From Streptomyces filipinensis (GTDB lineage Bacteria > Actinomycetota > Actinomycetes > Streptomycetales > Streptomycetaceae): DNA of 64,000 nt. The position numbers were made by a program, and so were the translations under genes. Shown here one piece after another: positions 50,439 to 59,296 of the stretch. The number at the start of each line of letters is the position of its first letter. Position 1 is the stretch's first letter. The notes below the pieces were generated by a model, which saw only the letters and a program-made list of their open reading frames with translations, made no database searches and was not told the origin of the DNA. Location of the stretch: NCBI RefSeq assembly GCF_014649495.1, contig NZ_BMTD01000016.1:146201-210200 (forward strand). Direction: 5' to 3'.

Positions 50439-52921
50439 GCCGGACCCTCCTCACCCGGCTGGCCGTACTGGCCCAGCTCGCCGGACTGCGCGGCCTGGCC
50501 GGACTGCCCGGACTGGGCGGGACCGGTGCCGCCGGTCCCGCCGGCCGCGGGGGCCCCGCCGGACCGTGCCTCCTGGATGGCCTGCCACACCCGGTGCGGC
50601 GAGCACGGCATCCGTACGTCCCGCACGCCCAGGGGCCTGAGCGCGTCCACGACGGCGTTGACCACGGCGGGTGTCGAGGCGATCGTGCCGGCCTCCCCGA
50701 CTCCCTTGACACCGAGGGCGTTCGAGGCCGCAGGTGTCTCGGTCCGGTCGGTCGTGAACTCCGGCAGGTCGGCCGCCGACGGGACGAGGTAGTCGGCCAT
50801 GGTGCCGGAGACGAGGTTGCCCTCGGCGTCGTACACGGCCTCCTCGTACAGTGCCTGCGCGATGCCCTGCGCGAGGCCGCCGTGCACCTGCCCCTCGACG
50901 ATCATCGGGTTGACGACACGGCCCACGTCGTCGACGCTGACGTACGACCGGATCGTCGTCTTCCCGGTCTCCGTGTCGACCTCGACCGCGCACAGGTGGG
51001 TGCCGTGCGGGTAGGAGAAGTTCTCCGGGTCCACGACGTGCTCGGCGTTGATGGTGGGCTCGACGCCGTCGGGCAGGTCGTGGTTGGTGAACGTCTCGAA
51101 AGCGATCTCCTGGATGGTCTTGCGCGCCTCCGGCGAGCCCTTGACGGAGAACACCCCGTCCCGGAAGTCCAGGTCCTGCTCGCTCGCCTCCAGCAGGTGG
51201 GCGGCGACCCTCCGGGCCTTCTCGACGACCGTCGTCGCCGCCCGGTGCACGGCCTCGCCGCCCACGGCCAGTGACCGTGAGCCGTAGGTGTCCATGCCCT
51301 GCGGGGCGGCCTTGGTGTCGCCGTGCACCACCTCGATGTCGTCGAAGGGCACCCCGAGCACGTCGGCGGCGATCTGGCTCCAGCAGGTCTCGTGGCTCTG
51401 CCCGTGCGGGCTGGTGCCGGTCACCACCTCGACCTTGCCGGTGGGCAGCATGCGGATGCTCGCCGCCTCCCAGCCGCCGGCCCCGTACCGCAGGTCGCGC
51501 AGCACCCGGCTCGGTGCCAGCCCGCACATCTCCGTGAAGGTCGACACGCCGATGCCGAGGCGCACGGTGTCGCCGCGTTCGTTGCGCCGGCGCTGCTCGG
51601 CGCGCAGGTCGTCGTAGCCGAACAGCGCGAGCGCCTTCTCGGTGGCCGCCTCGTAGTTGCCGCTGTCGTAGGTCAGTCCGGCGACCGTGGTGTACGGGAA
51701 CTCCTCGTGCCGGATCCAGTTCCGGCGCCGTACCTCCACCGGGTCCAGGCCCAGTTCGACGGCCAGCTCGTCCATGGTCCGCTCGATGGCGAACGTGGCC
51801 TCCGGGCGTCCGGCGCCGCGGTAGGCGTCGGTGGGGGTGCGGGTGGTGAACACGCCGGTGCAGGTGAACGCGTAGGCGTCCATCTTGTAGATCGCCGGGT
51901 ACATGAAGGCGCCGAGGATCGGGATGCCGGGGGTGACCAGCATCAGGTAGGCGCCCATGTCGGCGAGGAGGTCCACCTTCAGGCCCAGCAGCCGTCCCTC
52001 GCGGGTGGCGGCGATCTCGATGTCCTGGATCATGCCGCGGCCGTGGTGGGTGGCGAGGTAGCCCTCGGAGCGGGACTCGGTCCACTTCACCGGCCGGCCG
52101 AGCCTGCGCGCCACGGCCAGCGCCAGCACCTCCTCGCCGTACACCTGGAGCTTGGAGCCGAAGCCGCCGCCCACGTCCGGGGCGATCACGCGGAGCTTGT
52201 GCTCGGGGATCCCGGTGACCGTCGCCAGCATGATCCGCAGGATGTGCGGGATCTGCGTCGCCGAGTACACCGTGTACTCGCCGGAGGCGGCGAGCGGGGT
52301 GACGACGACCGCGCGCGGCTCCATGGCGTTGGGGATCAGCCGCTGCTGGTGGTAGCGGCGCTTCAGTGTCACCTCGGCGCGTTCCCGTACCGCGTCGAAG
52401 CTCTCGCCGGTGGCCAGCGGCCAGGTGTAGCAGCGGTTGGTGCCCTTGTCGGCGTGGACCAGCGGGGCGTCCTGCGCGAGGGCGGCCTCCAGGTCGAGGA
52501 CCGGGGGCAGCGGGTCGTAGTCGACCTCGATCGCCTCCAGCGCGTCGGCGGCGGCGTACCGGTCGCGGGCCACCACGACGGCCACGGGATCGCCCGCGTA
52601 GCGGACCTCCTCGACCGCGATCGGCGGATGGTCGGGCTGCACGATGTCCTCGGTCACCGGCCAGGCGCAGGGTAGCGATCCGAGCCCCTCGGCGAGGTCG
52701 GCGCCGCTGAAGGCCGCGACGACACCGGGGCGTTCGAGGGCGGGGGAGACGTCGACGCGGGTGATGCGGGCGTGGGCCATCGGGCTGCGCAGAACGGCCA
52801 GGTGCAGCAGCCCGGCCACCTGGATGTTGTCGGTCCAGTTGGTCTGGCCGGTGATCAGTCGGGCGTCCTCCTTGCGCAGCCGCGAGCGGCCGACCTCGCC
52901 TTCGACGGCCTGGTCGGTCAT
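50435..52921 (-). CDS. coxL: molybdopterin large subunit, form II CoxL-like
   Basis: An 828-aa molybdenum hydroxylase subunit. It starts with the RLRKEDARLITGQ motif of the family; domains 1 and 2 bind molybdopterin cytosine dinucleotide (GGGFGSKLQVYGEE, and QGMDTYGSRSLAVGG). The active-site loop at about 365-371 is AYRGAGR, the form II signature; true form I CO dehydrogenases have AYxCSFR with the Cu-binding Cys. Form II enzymes have uncertain substrates; some contribute to slow CO oxidation and others probably act on different carbonyl or heterocyclic compounds. The ATG at 52921 overlaps the coxS stop. Confidence 0.92.
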   Translation of the reverse strand: MTDQAVEGEVGRSRLRKEDARLITGQTNWTDNIQVAGLLHLAVLRSPMAHARITRVDVSPALERPGVVAAFSGADLAEGLGSLPCAWPVTEDIVQPDHPPIAVEEVRYAGDPVAVVVARDRYAAADALEAIEVDYDPLPPVLDLEAALAQDAPLVHADKGTNRCYTWPLATGESFDAVRERAEVTLKRRYHQQRLIPNAMEPRAVVVTPLAASGEYTVYSATQIPHILRIMLATVTGIPEHKLRVIAPDVGGGFGSKLQVYGEEVLALAVARRLGRPVKWTESRSEGYLATHHGRGMIQDIEIAATREGRLLGLKVDLLADMGAYLMLVTPGIPILGAFMYPAIYKMDAYAFTCTGVFTTRTPTDAYRGAGRPEATFAIERTMDELAVELGLDPVEVRRRNWIRHEEFPYTTVAGLTYDSGNYEAATEKALALFGYDDLRAEQRRRNERGDTVRLGIGVSTFTEMCGLAPSRVLRDLRYGAGGWEAASIRMLPTGKVEVVTGTSPHGQSHETCWSQIAADVLGVPFDDIEVVHGDTKAAPQGMDTYGSRSLAVGGEAVHRAATTVVEKARRVAAHLLEASEQDLDFRDGVFSVKGSPEARKTIQEIAFETFTNHDLPDGVEPTINAEHVVDPENFSYPHGTHLCAVEVDTETGKTTIRSYVSVDDVGRVVNPMIVEGQVHGGLAQGIAQALYEEAVYDAEGNLVSGTMADYLVPSAADLPEFTTDRTETPAASNALGVKGVGEAGTIASTPAVVNAVVDALRPLGVRDVRMPCSPHRVWQAIQEARSGGAPAAGGTGGTGPAQSGQSGQAAQSGELGQYGQPGEEGPA

Positions 52922-53418
52922 GCCGTCACCCCCTCGCTGACCTGGTGCCCGGAGGCGTCCTGCTGTCCGGACGCGGCGAGCACCGCGCGGACGATGTTCT
53001 GGTAGCCGGTGCAGCGGCAGAGGTTGCCCTCCAGGGCCTTGCGGACCTCGTCCGGGCTGGGGTGCGGGTTCTCGCGGAGCAGGTCGCGTGCCGCCATGAT
53101 CATGCCCGGGGTGCAGTAGCCGCACTGCAGCCCGTGCTTCTCGTGGAACGCGCGCTGCAGCGCCGTCCACTCGCCGTCGCGGGCGAGCCCCTGGATCGTC
53201 GTCACCTCGCACCCGTCCGCCTGGACGGCGAGCACCGAGCAGCTCTTGACGGTCGCCCCGTCCAGGTCGACGGTGCACGCCCCGCAGTTGGAGGTGTCGC
53301 ACCCGATCGGGGTGCCGGTCAGACCGAGGCGGTCGCGGAGGTAGTGGGCCAGCAGGAGGCGGGGTTCCACGTCGTCCTCGTACGTCGTGCCGTCCACCTT
53401 CACCGAGATGTGGGTCAT
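52918..53418 (-). CDS. coxS: 2[2Fe-2S] small subunit (CoxS)
   Basis: A 166-aa iron-sulfur protein with a plant-type cluster (C40, C45, C48, C60 in GCDTSNCGACTVD and VKSCSV) and the helical domain cluster (CGYCTPGMIM and LCRCTGYQNI). It transfers electrons from the molybdenum site to the flavin subunit. It is the first gene of a seven-gene operon whose neighbours overlap or are separated by 35 nt at most. The Ala/Gln/Ser-rich C-terminus is variable. Confidence 0.93.
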   Translation of the reverse strand: MTHISVKVDGTTYEDDVEPRLLLAHYLRDRLGLTGTPIGCDTSNCGACTVDLDGATVKSCSVLAVQADGCEVTTIQGLARDGEWTALQRAFHEKHGLQCGYCTPGMIMAARDLLRENPHPSPDEVRKALEGNLCRCTGYQNIVRAVLAASGQQDASGHQVSEGVTA

Positions 53419-53602
53419 GGGCCCTCCTGACCGTGCGGGAGAGGGAAATCAGCCACCGGGCGTGATGTAGGTCACCCTACGACCGCACTCTGGTCGCGGC
53501 GAGTGCTGCGCAGGGTGTCGGTTGAGCGTTAATCCATTGCCGCGAGGTCTCGCTGTCTGCTGCACTGCGCGGTACCCCGTCGTCACACAGAGAGGACCAG
53601 CG
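53419..53602. promoter_or_regulatory. divergent region between coxS and the resistance gene
   Basis: This 184-nt gap must contain both promoters. The stretch about 53505-53545 is slightly AT-richer. I saw no convincing -10/-35 or operator symmetry. Confidence 0.35.
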
Positions 53603-53713
53603 ATGCGCGCTGCGTGCATGTCCACCCAGGAAGGAACCCACCCCGTGCCGAAGGACATCACGCTCAGTGCATCTGCTCAATCTCGGAATCCTCGCCCATG
53701 TCGACGCCGGTAA
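53603..53713 (+). CDS. 36-aa leader ORF overlapping the ribosomal protection gene
   Basis: ATG 53603 has an excellent ribosome site (AGAGAGGA, 6 nt upstream). The ORF encodes MRAACMSTQEGTHPVPKDIT... and ends at 53713, 47 nt inside the resistance gene, in another frame. The downstream gene has a weaker site (GAAGGA, about 12 nt before its GTG). Such an arrangement could couple translation of the resistance gene to ribosome progress on the leader, as in leader-controlled ribosomal resistance genes. Function is inferred from architecture only. Confidence 0.5.
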   Translation: MRAACMSTQEGTHPVPKDITLSASAQSRNPRPCRRR

Positions 53714-55889
53714 GACCAGCCTGACCGAACGGCTGCTGCACACCGCCGGAGTGATCGACGAGATCGGCAGCGTCGACGCCGGCAGCACCACCACCGACAC
53801 GCTCGCGCTGGAGCGGCAGCGCGGTATCACCATCAAGTCCGCCGTCGTCTCCTTCCCGCTCGACCGCGTCACCGTCAACCTCATCGACACCCCCGGCCAC
53901 CCGGACTTCATCGCCGAGGTCGAGCGGGTGCTCGGGGTGCTCGACGGCGCCGTCCTGGCCGTCTCGGCCGTCGAGGGCGTCCAGGCGCAGACCCGTGTGC
54001 TGATGCGCACCCTGCGCCGGCTGCGCATCCCCACCCTGATCTTCGTCAACAAGATCGACCGGCGCGGCGCCCGCGGGGACGCGGTACTGCGCCGGATGGC
54101 CCGGCGGCTGGCCGTACCGCTCGTCCCGATGGGGCGGGCCGCCGGTCTCGGCACCCGCGCCGCCCGCTTCGTGCCCGGCCTCGGCCCGGCCGCGCTGGAG
54201 GCGCTCGCCGACCACGACGACGATCTGCTCGCCGCCTACCTGGACGGCGGTGTGCCCGCGGACCGGCTGCGCGCCGCTCTGGCCGCCCAGACCCGGCGCG
54301 CACTGGTCCATCCGGTGTACTTCGGCTCCGCCATCACCGGAGCGGGCGTGCCCGAACTGACCGCCGGCATCGAACGCCTGCTGCCCACCGCCGACGGCGA
54401 CCCGGACGGCTCCCTGTCGGCCACGGTCTTCAAGGTCGAACGCGGCCCGGCAGGGGAGAAGGTGGCCTACGCCCGGATCTTCTCGGGCACCCTGCGCATC
54501 CGCGACCGCATCCCGTTCGGGGACGGAAGCGAGGCGGACGCCCTGGCCGGCGCCGGAGGCCAGGGTCAGGCCGTCCGCGCCCGGGGCGCCGAAGGCCGGG
54601 GCCGGGGCGACCGCGGTCGCGGGGAGCACCGGGCCCGCGACGGTCAGGGCAGCGACGGTCCCACGGCGGGCCGCTCCACCGGTGATCGTGAGCGGCGGCC
54701 CGCCGCGGACGGCCGCCCGCAAGGTCCGGCCGCCGTCGCCGGGGTGCGCGGTCAGGCCGCCGAAAGCCACGCGGAGTGTCGGGCTGTGGGACGGGTCACC
54801 GGGCTCAGCGTGTTCGACGGTGGGAGTGACGTGCGCCGGGACAGCGCCGGTGCCGGGCGGATCGTCAAGGTGCGGGGGCTCGGCGGTATCCGGATCGGCG
54901 ACGCGCTCGGCCGGCCGCGGCAGGCGTACGGGCACCACTTCGCGCCGCCCACCCTGGAGAGCGTCGTCGTCCCCGGCGCCGGCACGGACCGGCGCTCCCT
55001 GCACCTCGCGCTCACCCAGCTCGCCGAACAGGACCCGCTCATCGGGGTCCGGCACGACGACCTGCGCCGGGAGACCTCCGTGTCCCTGTACGGCGAGGTG
55101 CAGAAGGAGGTCATCCAGGCGACCCTCGCCGACGAGTACGGCCTGGACGTCACCTTCCGCGAGACGACGACCCTGTGCATCGAACGGCTTGTCGGCACCG
55201 GGCATGCCGTGGAGTTCAACAAGAAGGACGACAACCCGTTCCTGGCCACCGTCGGCCTGCGTGCCGAGCCCGCACCGCCCGGCTCCGGCGTGCGGTTCCG
55301 GCTGGAGGTGGAGCTGGGCTCGATGCCGTACGCCTTCTTCAAGGCCGTCGAGGACACCGTGCGCGAGGCACTCGGCCAGGGCCTGCACGGCTGGCCGGTC
55401 CCCGACTGCACGGTCACCATGACCCACTCCGGCTACTCGCCCCGCCAGAGCCACGCCCACCAGGGCTTCGACAAGAGCATGTCGAGCACCGGCTACGACT
55501 TCCGGGGCCTGACCCCGCTCGTCCTGACCGAGGCGCTGCGCCGGGCCGGCACCCTGGTGCACGAGCCCCTGCACCGCTTCCGGCTGGATGCCCCGGCCGA
55601 CACGCTCGGCGCCCTGCTCCCGGTGCTCGCCCGGCTGGGCGCCGTACCGGAGACCACCGCCGCACGCGGCGCGGCCGTCGGGCTGGAGGGCACGGTGCCG
55701 GCGGCCCGGGTGCACGAGCTGGAGCAGCGGCTGCCCGGTCTGACCCGGGGCGAGGGGGAGCTGGAGACCGCCTTCGACCACCACGCGCCGGTCACCCGCG
55801 GCACGGTCCCCGAGCGGCCGCGCACCGACCACCACCCGCTGAACCGGAAGGAGTACCTGCTCAATGTGACACGCCGGGTGGGCGATTGA
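53667..55889 (+). CDS. OtrA-like tetracycline ribosomal protection protein with an 87-aa insertion
   Basis: A 740-aa EF-G-like GTPase: G1 AHVDAGKTS, G2 region RQRGITIKSA, G3 DTPGH and G4 NKID are intact, and the C-terminal domains match the tetracycline protection group, closest in my recollection to OtrA of S. rimosus (about 660 aa). Residues 289-375 (54531-54791) form an extra Gly/Arg/Ala-rich segment in domain II between the FGDGS strand and RVTGLSVFD; without it the length is about 653. OtrA-type proteins displace tetracyclines from the 30S subunit. The insertion may or may not disturb the fold; the frame is kept. Starts at GTG 53667. Confidence 0.85.
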   Translation: MHLLNLGILAHVDAGKTSLTERLLHTAGVIDEIGSVDAGSTTTDTLALERQRGITIKSAVVSFPLDRVTVNLIDTPGHPDFIAEVERVLGVLDGAVLAVSAVEGVQAQTRVLMRTLRRLRIPTLIFVNKIDRRGARGDAVLRRMARRLAVPLVPMGRAAGLGTRAARFVPGLGPAALEALADHDDDLLAAYLDGGVPADRLRAALAAQTRRALVHPVYFGSAITGAGVPELTAGIERLLPTADGDPDGSLSATVFKVERGPAGEKVAYARIFSGTLRIRDRIPFGDGSEADALAGAGGQGQAVRARGAEGRGRGDRGRGEHRARDGQGSDGPTAGRSTGDRERRPAADGRPQGPAAVAGVRGQAAESHAECRAVGRVTGLSVFDGGSDVRRDSAGAGRIVKVRGLGGIRIGDALGRPRQAYGHHFAPPTLESVVVPGAGTDRRSLHLALTQLAEQDPLIGVRHDDLRRETSVSLYGEVQKEVIQATLADEYGLDVTFRETTTLCIERLVGTGHAVEFNKKDDNPFLATVGLRAEPAPPGSGVRFRLEVELGSMPYAFFKAVEDTVREALGQGLHGWPVPDCTVTMTHSGYSPRQSHAHQGFDKSMSSTGYDFRGLTPLVLTEALRRAGTLVHEPLHRFRLDAPADTLGALLPVLARLGAVPETTAARGAAVGLEGTVPAARVHELEQRLPGLTRGEGELETAFDHHAPVTRGTVPERPRTDHHPLNRKEYLLNVTRRVGD

Positions 55890-55972
55890 CGCAGCGGAAC
55901 TGACCAGCAGTCAACTTACCTGTGAGTCAGGTGGTATTGACGCCGCCCGGACCTCGTCGGAGTGTGGTGGAC

Positions 55973-57838
55973 ATGCCGAATATCCGGGTGCGCCTGCTGG
56001 TCGTTCTCGTCGCCCTCTGCGGATTCACGGCGGTGGCGGGCCTCCCGCCCGCCGCCGCCGCTCCCGCCGTCGCCCCCACCGACTCCCTCTGGTTCGACGG
56101 CGCCCCGCTCACCGTCCAGGGCGGCCGCTTCACCGACGGCCAGGGGCGCGAGATCGTCCTGCGCGGCTACAACGTCTCCGGCGAGACCAAACTGGAGGAG
56201 AACGGCGGCCTTCCCTTCGCCTCGGTCGCCGACGCCCGGAAGTCCGCGACCGCGCTGCGCGCCCTCGGCGGGGCGAACACGGTCCGCTTCCTGCTCTCCT
56301 GGGCCCACGCCGAACCCGTGCGCGGCCAGGCGGACACCGGCTACCTGGCCGCCGTCACCGAGCAGATGCGCGTTTTCCTGGACGCGGGCATCCGCGTCCT
56401 CCCGGACTTCCACCAGGACCTGTACTCCCGCCACCTGTTCCACAGCGGCAGCTGGTACACGGGCGACGGGGCCCCCGAGTGGGCCGTGGACGCCGGGGGT
56501 TATCCGGCCGAATCCTGCGGCATCTGTCTCTTCTGGGGCCAGAACATCACCCAGAACGCGGCCGTGCAGAAGGCGCAGCACGACTTCTGGCACAACGCCC
56601 ACGGCCTCCAGGACGCCTTCCTCGCCACCGCCGGGACCACCCTGTCCTATCTCCGGGAGCACCTGAGCGCGGCCGAGTTCGCGGACGTCGCCGGCTTCGA
56701 CCCGTACAACGAGCCCTACGCCGGCTCCTACGACTCCGGACAGACCTCCCGCACCTGGGAGAAGGACCTGCTGTGGCCGTTCTACGAGAAGTTCCGCGCC
56801 CGCATGGACGCCGCCGGCTGGCAGGACAAACCCGCCTTCGTGGAGCCCAACCTCTTCTGGAACGCCAACATCTCCACCCAGAAACAGGAGGGCGGCCTGC
56901 TGGACGCGGGCACGCTCGCCCCGCGTTACGTCTTCAACACCCACTTCTACGACCAGAAGGCCATCTCCGGAATCCTGATGTGGGGCAAGGCGGGCGACGG
57001 CCAGTACGCCTCCGACCTCGCCACCGTCCGGGCCCGGGCCTCGGCCGCCGGCACCGCCGCCGTGGTCAGCGAGTTCGGCCACCCGCTGTCCGGCACGGTG
57101 TCCGACAAGGCGCCGACCGTGCTGAAGGCCATGTACCAGGCCCTCGACTCCCGGCTGCCGGGCGCGAGCTGGTGGAGCGACCCCGCGGCCTCCGGGCCGG
57201 TGCTCTCCGGCACCCAGTGGCAGTGGGACCTCTACAACGGCCGGCACCACGAGCTGATGAACGGCAACCCCGCCAAGCTGCTCACCTCCGGCGACGCCTG
57301 GAACGACGAGGACCTCTCCGCCGTACGGCTGGACGACTCGGGGAACGCCGCCCTGCGCCAGGACGCCCGGCTGCTGGACCGCCTCTACCCGAGCGCCACG
57401 GCCGGCACCGCCCTCGCCTTCACCTACGAGGACCGCTCCCGCGACGGCTCGGCGACCCTCACCTGGAACCCGGTGCCCCCTTCCCTGCCGAACGTGGCGA
57501 AGCTGGTGGGCTCGGGCCGGTACGGGCTGCTGGTCTGGCGCTCCGGCGACGGCACCGCGCCCACCGAGCTGCACCTGCCGGCCTCCTTCCCCACCGCCTC
57601 GACCACCGTCGTCTCCGACCTGGGCACGGTCTACGGCCCGCCCGCCTACGGCGCCTCCGCCCCGGTCGCCGTCGCCCCCGAGCCGGGCGGCACGGGCAGC
57701 CGCCGCCTGCTGCTCACCGACCAGGACTCCGGGGTCCCGCACTTCGCGCTGGTGACGGACGGGGCCACCGCGCCCGCGGCGGACGCGCTGGCCGCGGCGC
57801 GGTCCGAACTGGCCGGGTGGGTGGCGGCGCACTGGTGA
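55973..57838 (+). CDS. secreted GH5 glycosidase, endoglycoceramidase-like
   Basis: A 621-aa secreted enzyme with a signal peptide (LLVVLVALCGFTAVAGLPPAAAA). The (beta/alpha)8 barrel begins at about residue 45 (IVLRGYNVSGETK). The acid/base Glu is in GFDPYNEPYAG (about residue 246) and the nucleophile Glu in VVSEFGHPLSG (about 366), as in the endoglycoceramidase subgroup of GH5. The C-terminal ~150 residues form a beta-sandwich-like domain. It would release glycans from glycolipids, possibly of eukaryotic origin. ATG 55973 is chosen; in-frame GTG 55964 and 55922 are alternatives. Confidence 0.85.
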   Translation: MPNIRVRLLVVLVALCGFTAVAGLPPAAAAPAVAPTDSLWFDGAPLTVQGGRFTDGQGREIVLRGYNVSGETKLEENGGLPFASVADARKSATALRALGGANTVRFLLSWAHAEPVRGQADTGYLAAVTEQMRVFLDAGIRVLPDFHQDLYSRHLFHSGSWYTGDGAPEWAVDAGGYPAESCGICLFWGQNITQNAAVQKAQHDFWHNAHGLQDAFLATAGTTLSYLREHLSAAEFADVAGFDPYNEPYAGSYDSGQTSRTWEKDLLWPFYEKFRARMDAAGWQDKPAFVEPNLFWNANISTQKQEGGLLDAGTLAPRYVFNTHFYDQKAISGILMWGKAGDGQYASDLATVRARASAAGTAAVVSEFGHPLSGTVSDKAPTVLKAMYQALDSRLPGASWWSDPAASGPVLSGTQWQWDLYNGRHHELMNGNPAKLLTSGDAWNDEDLSAVRLDDSGNAALRQDARLLDRLYPSATAGTALAFTYEDRSRDGSATLTWNPVPPSLPNVAKLVGSGRYGLLVWRSGDGTAPTELHLPASFPTASTTVVSDLGTVYGPPAYGASAPVAVAPEPGGTGSRRLLLTDQDSGVPHFALVTDGATAPAADALAAARSELAGWVAAHW

Positions 57839-57844
57839 GCCCAA

Positions 57845-57892
57845 GCCGTACGGCCCCCGGGAAGAGTGGGGTCACCCCGGAGGCCGTACGGC
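57845..57892. terminator. bidirectional terminator hairpin
   Basis: Arms GCCGTACGGCC (57845-57855) and GGCCGTACGGC (57882-57892) are perfectly complementary and enclose further pairing of CCCGG and GGTGACC-like sequence. It lies exactly between the convergent glycosidase and beta-propeller genes. Confidence 0.75.
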
Positions 57893-57894
57893 GC

Positions 57895-59148
57895 TCAACC
57901 CCCTGCCGGCCCCGTCCAGTCGGCCGGGACGTGGCCCAGCCGGACGCGCTGCGGATGGTCGCCGACCGGCACGGACAGCACCTTCCGGCCGGTGGTGAAG
58001 TCGATGGCCGTGATCTGGTCGGCGCCGGCCTCGGAGATGACGCAGTCCCTGCCGTCGCCGCTCACGGTCGCCCAGTACGGCGTCGACGCGGTGACGAGCG
58101 GGCCGACGTCGAAGGACGCCCGGTCGACCACGGTCGCGTAGTTGTCCATCGTCCCGGCGACACAGAGCTTGGTGCCCTCGGGGTTCATCGAGATGCCGTG
58201 GTGGCGCGAGTCCAGCAGCCAGGTGGTGCGGTCCGGGTTGGTCGCCGGGTTCGCCGGCAGCGTCTTCACCCGGGTGATCCGGTCCGTGGCCACGTCGTAC
58301 TCCAGGAAGCCGTTGAAGAACGACACCTGGAAGTAGAGCTTGGACCAGTCGGGCGTGAAGGCGGCGGGCCGGACCGCGTCGGAGAAGTCCTTCAGCCCGA
58401 CCGCGTCGAGCCGCTGCCGCATGTCGATGGTCCTGACCTGCTTGAACGTGGTCGCGTCGACGACGGTGATGTGGCGGTCGCCCTTGGTCCAGTCCCAGCC
58501 CGGGGCGTCCAGGGAGGTGGTGACCTCGCCGATGGACATGTTCCAGATGTACTTGCCGCCGTCGGTGAAGAAGTTCTCGTGCGGCTTGTCCCCGGTGCCG
58601 AACTCGCCCAGTTCCCTGCCGGTGCCGATGTCCAGAACCTGCACCTTGTCCGCGGTCGAGGCCGAGACCGCGACCCGGGTGCCGTCGGGTGAGACCGCCA
58701 TGTGGTCGGCGCGGTGACCCGCCACCGGGAAACGCCAGTTGACCTTGTCGGTGGCCAGGTCGATGGAGACGACGTCGGCGAAGCTGGGCCGGGAGACGAC
58801 CAGGGACCTGCCGTCGGGCGTGGAGTACATGTCGTCCGCGTACTGGTCGTGTCCCTCGCCGACCTCGTTGCGGATGGACGTGTAGTAGATCCACTTGACC
58901 GGGTCGGCGTTGATCTCCGCCAGCCGCTGGGCCTTGTCGGGGACGACGTCGATCCGGCCGACCTTCGCGAAGTCGCCGGAGGAGCGGATGACGTCGGCGG
59001 TGCCGTCCCAGTTGTTGCCGACGAACAGCACCTCGCGCAGGCCGTCGGCGGTGCCGCCCGCGGCGGAGGCGGCGGTCGCCGGCCCGGCGACGGTCAGGGC
59101 GAGGGCGGCGGCCACGGAGCACAGGTGCCTGGTTCTGGAGGCAGGCAT
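57895..59148 (-). CDS. secreted YVTN-type beta-propeller protein
   Basis: A 417-aa secreted protein: signal peptide (LCSVAAALALTVAGPATAASA) and repeated blade motifs such as DHMAVSPDGTRVAVSASTADKVQVLDIGTGREL, HGISMNPEGTKLCVAGTMDN and YWATVSGDGRDCVISEAGADQITAIDFTTG. About seven blades are expected. The fold occurs in lactonases, quinohaemoproteins and surface proteins; no catalytic residues can be assigned. It is divergent from a TetR regulator, with a palindrome in between. Confidence 0.82.
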   Translation of the reverse strand: MPASRTRHLCSVAAALALTVAGPATAASAAGGTADGLREVLFVGNNWDGTADVIRSSGDFAKVGRIDVVPDKAQRLAEINADPVKWIYYTSIRNEVGEGHDQYADDMYSTPDGRSLVVSRPSFADVVSIDLATDKVNWRFPVAGHRADHMAVSPDGTRVAVSASTADKVQVLDIGTGRELGEFGTGDKPHENFFTDGGKYIWNMSIGEVTTSLDAPGWDWTKGDRHITVVDATTFKQVRTIDMRQRLDAVGLKDFSDAVRPAAFTPDWSKLYFQVSFFNGFLEYDVATDRITRVKTLPANPATNPDRTTWLLDSRHHGISMNPEGTKLCVAGTMDNYATVVDRASFDVGPLVTASTPYWATVSGDGRDCVISEAGADQITAIDFTTGRKVLSVPVGDHPQRVRLGHVPADWTGPAGG

Positions 59149-59296
59149 GACTGCTCTCTTTCCTCGGGGGAGTGTCGGGGAATCTGAACACGGTCGCGTT
59201 CACAGTGAACTTACTGAAAAGTAAGGAAGGGGCGGCCTACTCGACAAGATGTGTGCACGACAAGATTGGGCTACCGGTGGGCGACAAGGGGGAAGC
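59149..59296. promoter_or_regulatory. divergent control region with palindrome and CGACAAG repeats
   Basis: CTTACT-GAAA-AGTAAG at 59210-59225 is a perfect 6-bp-arm palindrome in an AT-rich stretch 62 nt before the propeller gene start, a typical TetR operator size. CGACAAGAT occurs at 59242-59250 and 59258-59266, and CGACAAG again at 59282-59288. Confidence 0.65.

Noticed and set aside
53664..55835. Minus-strand frame of about 720 codons opposite the ribosomal protection gene
   Set aside because: Shadow frame except for the insertion segment, reported separately as a finding.
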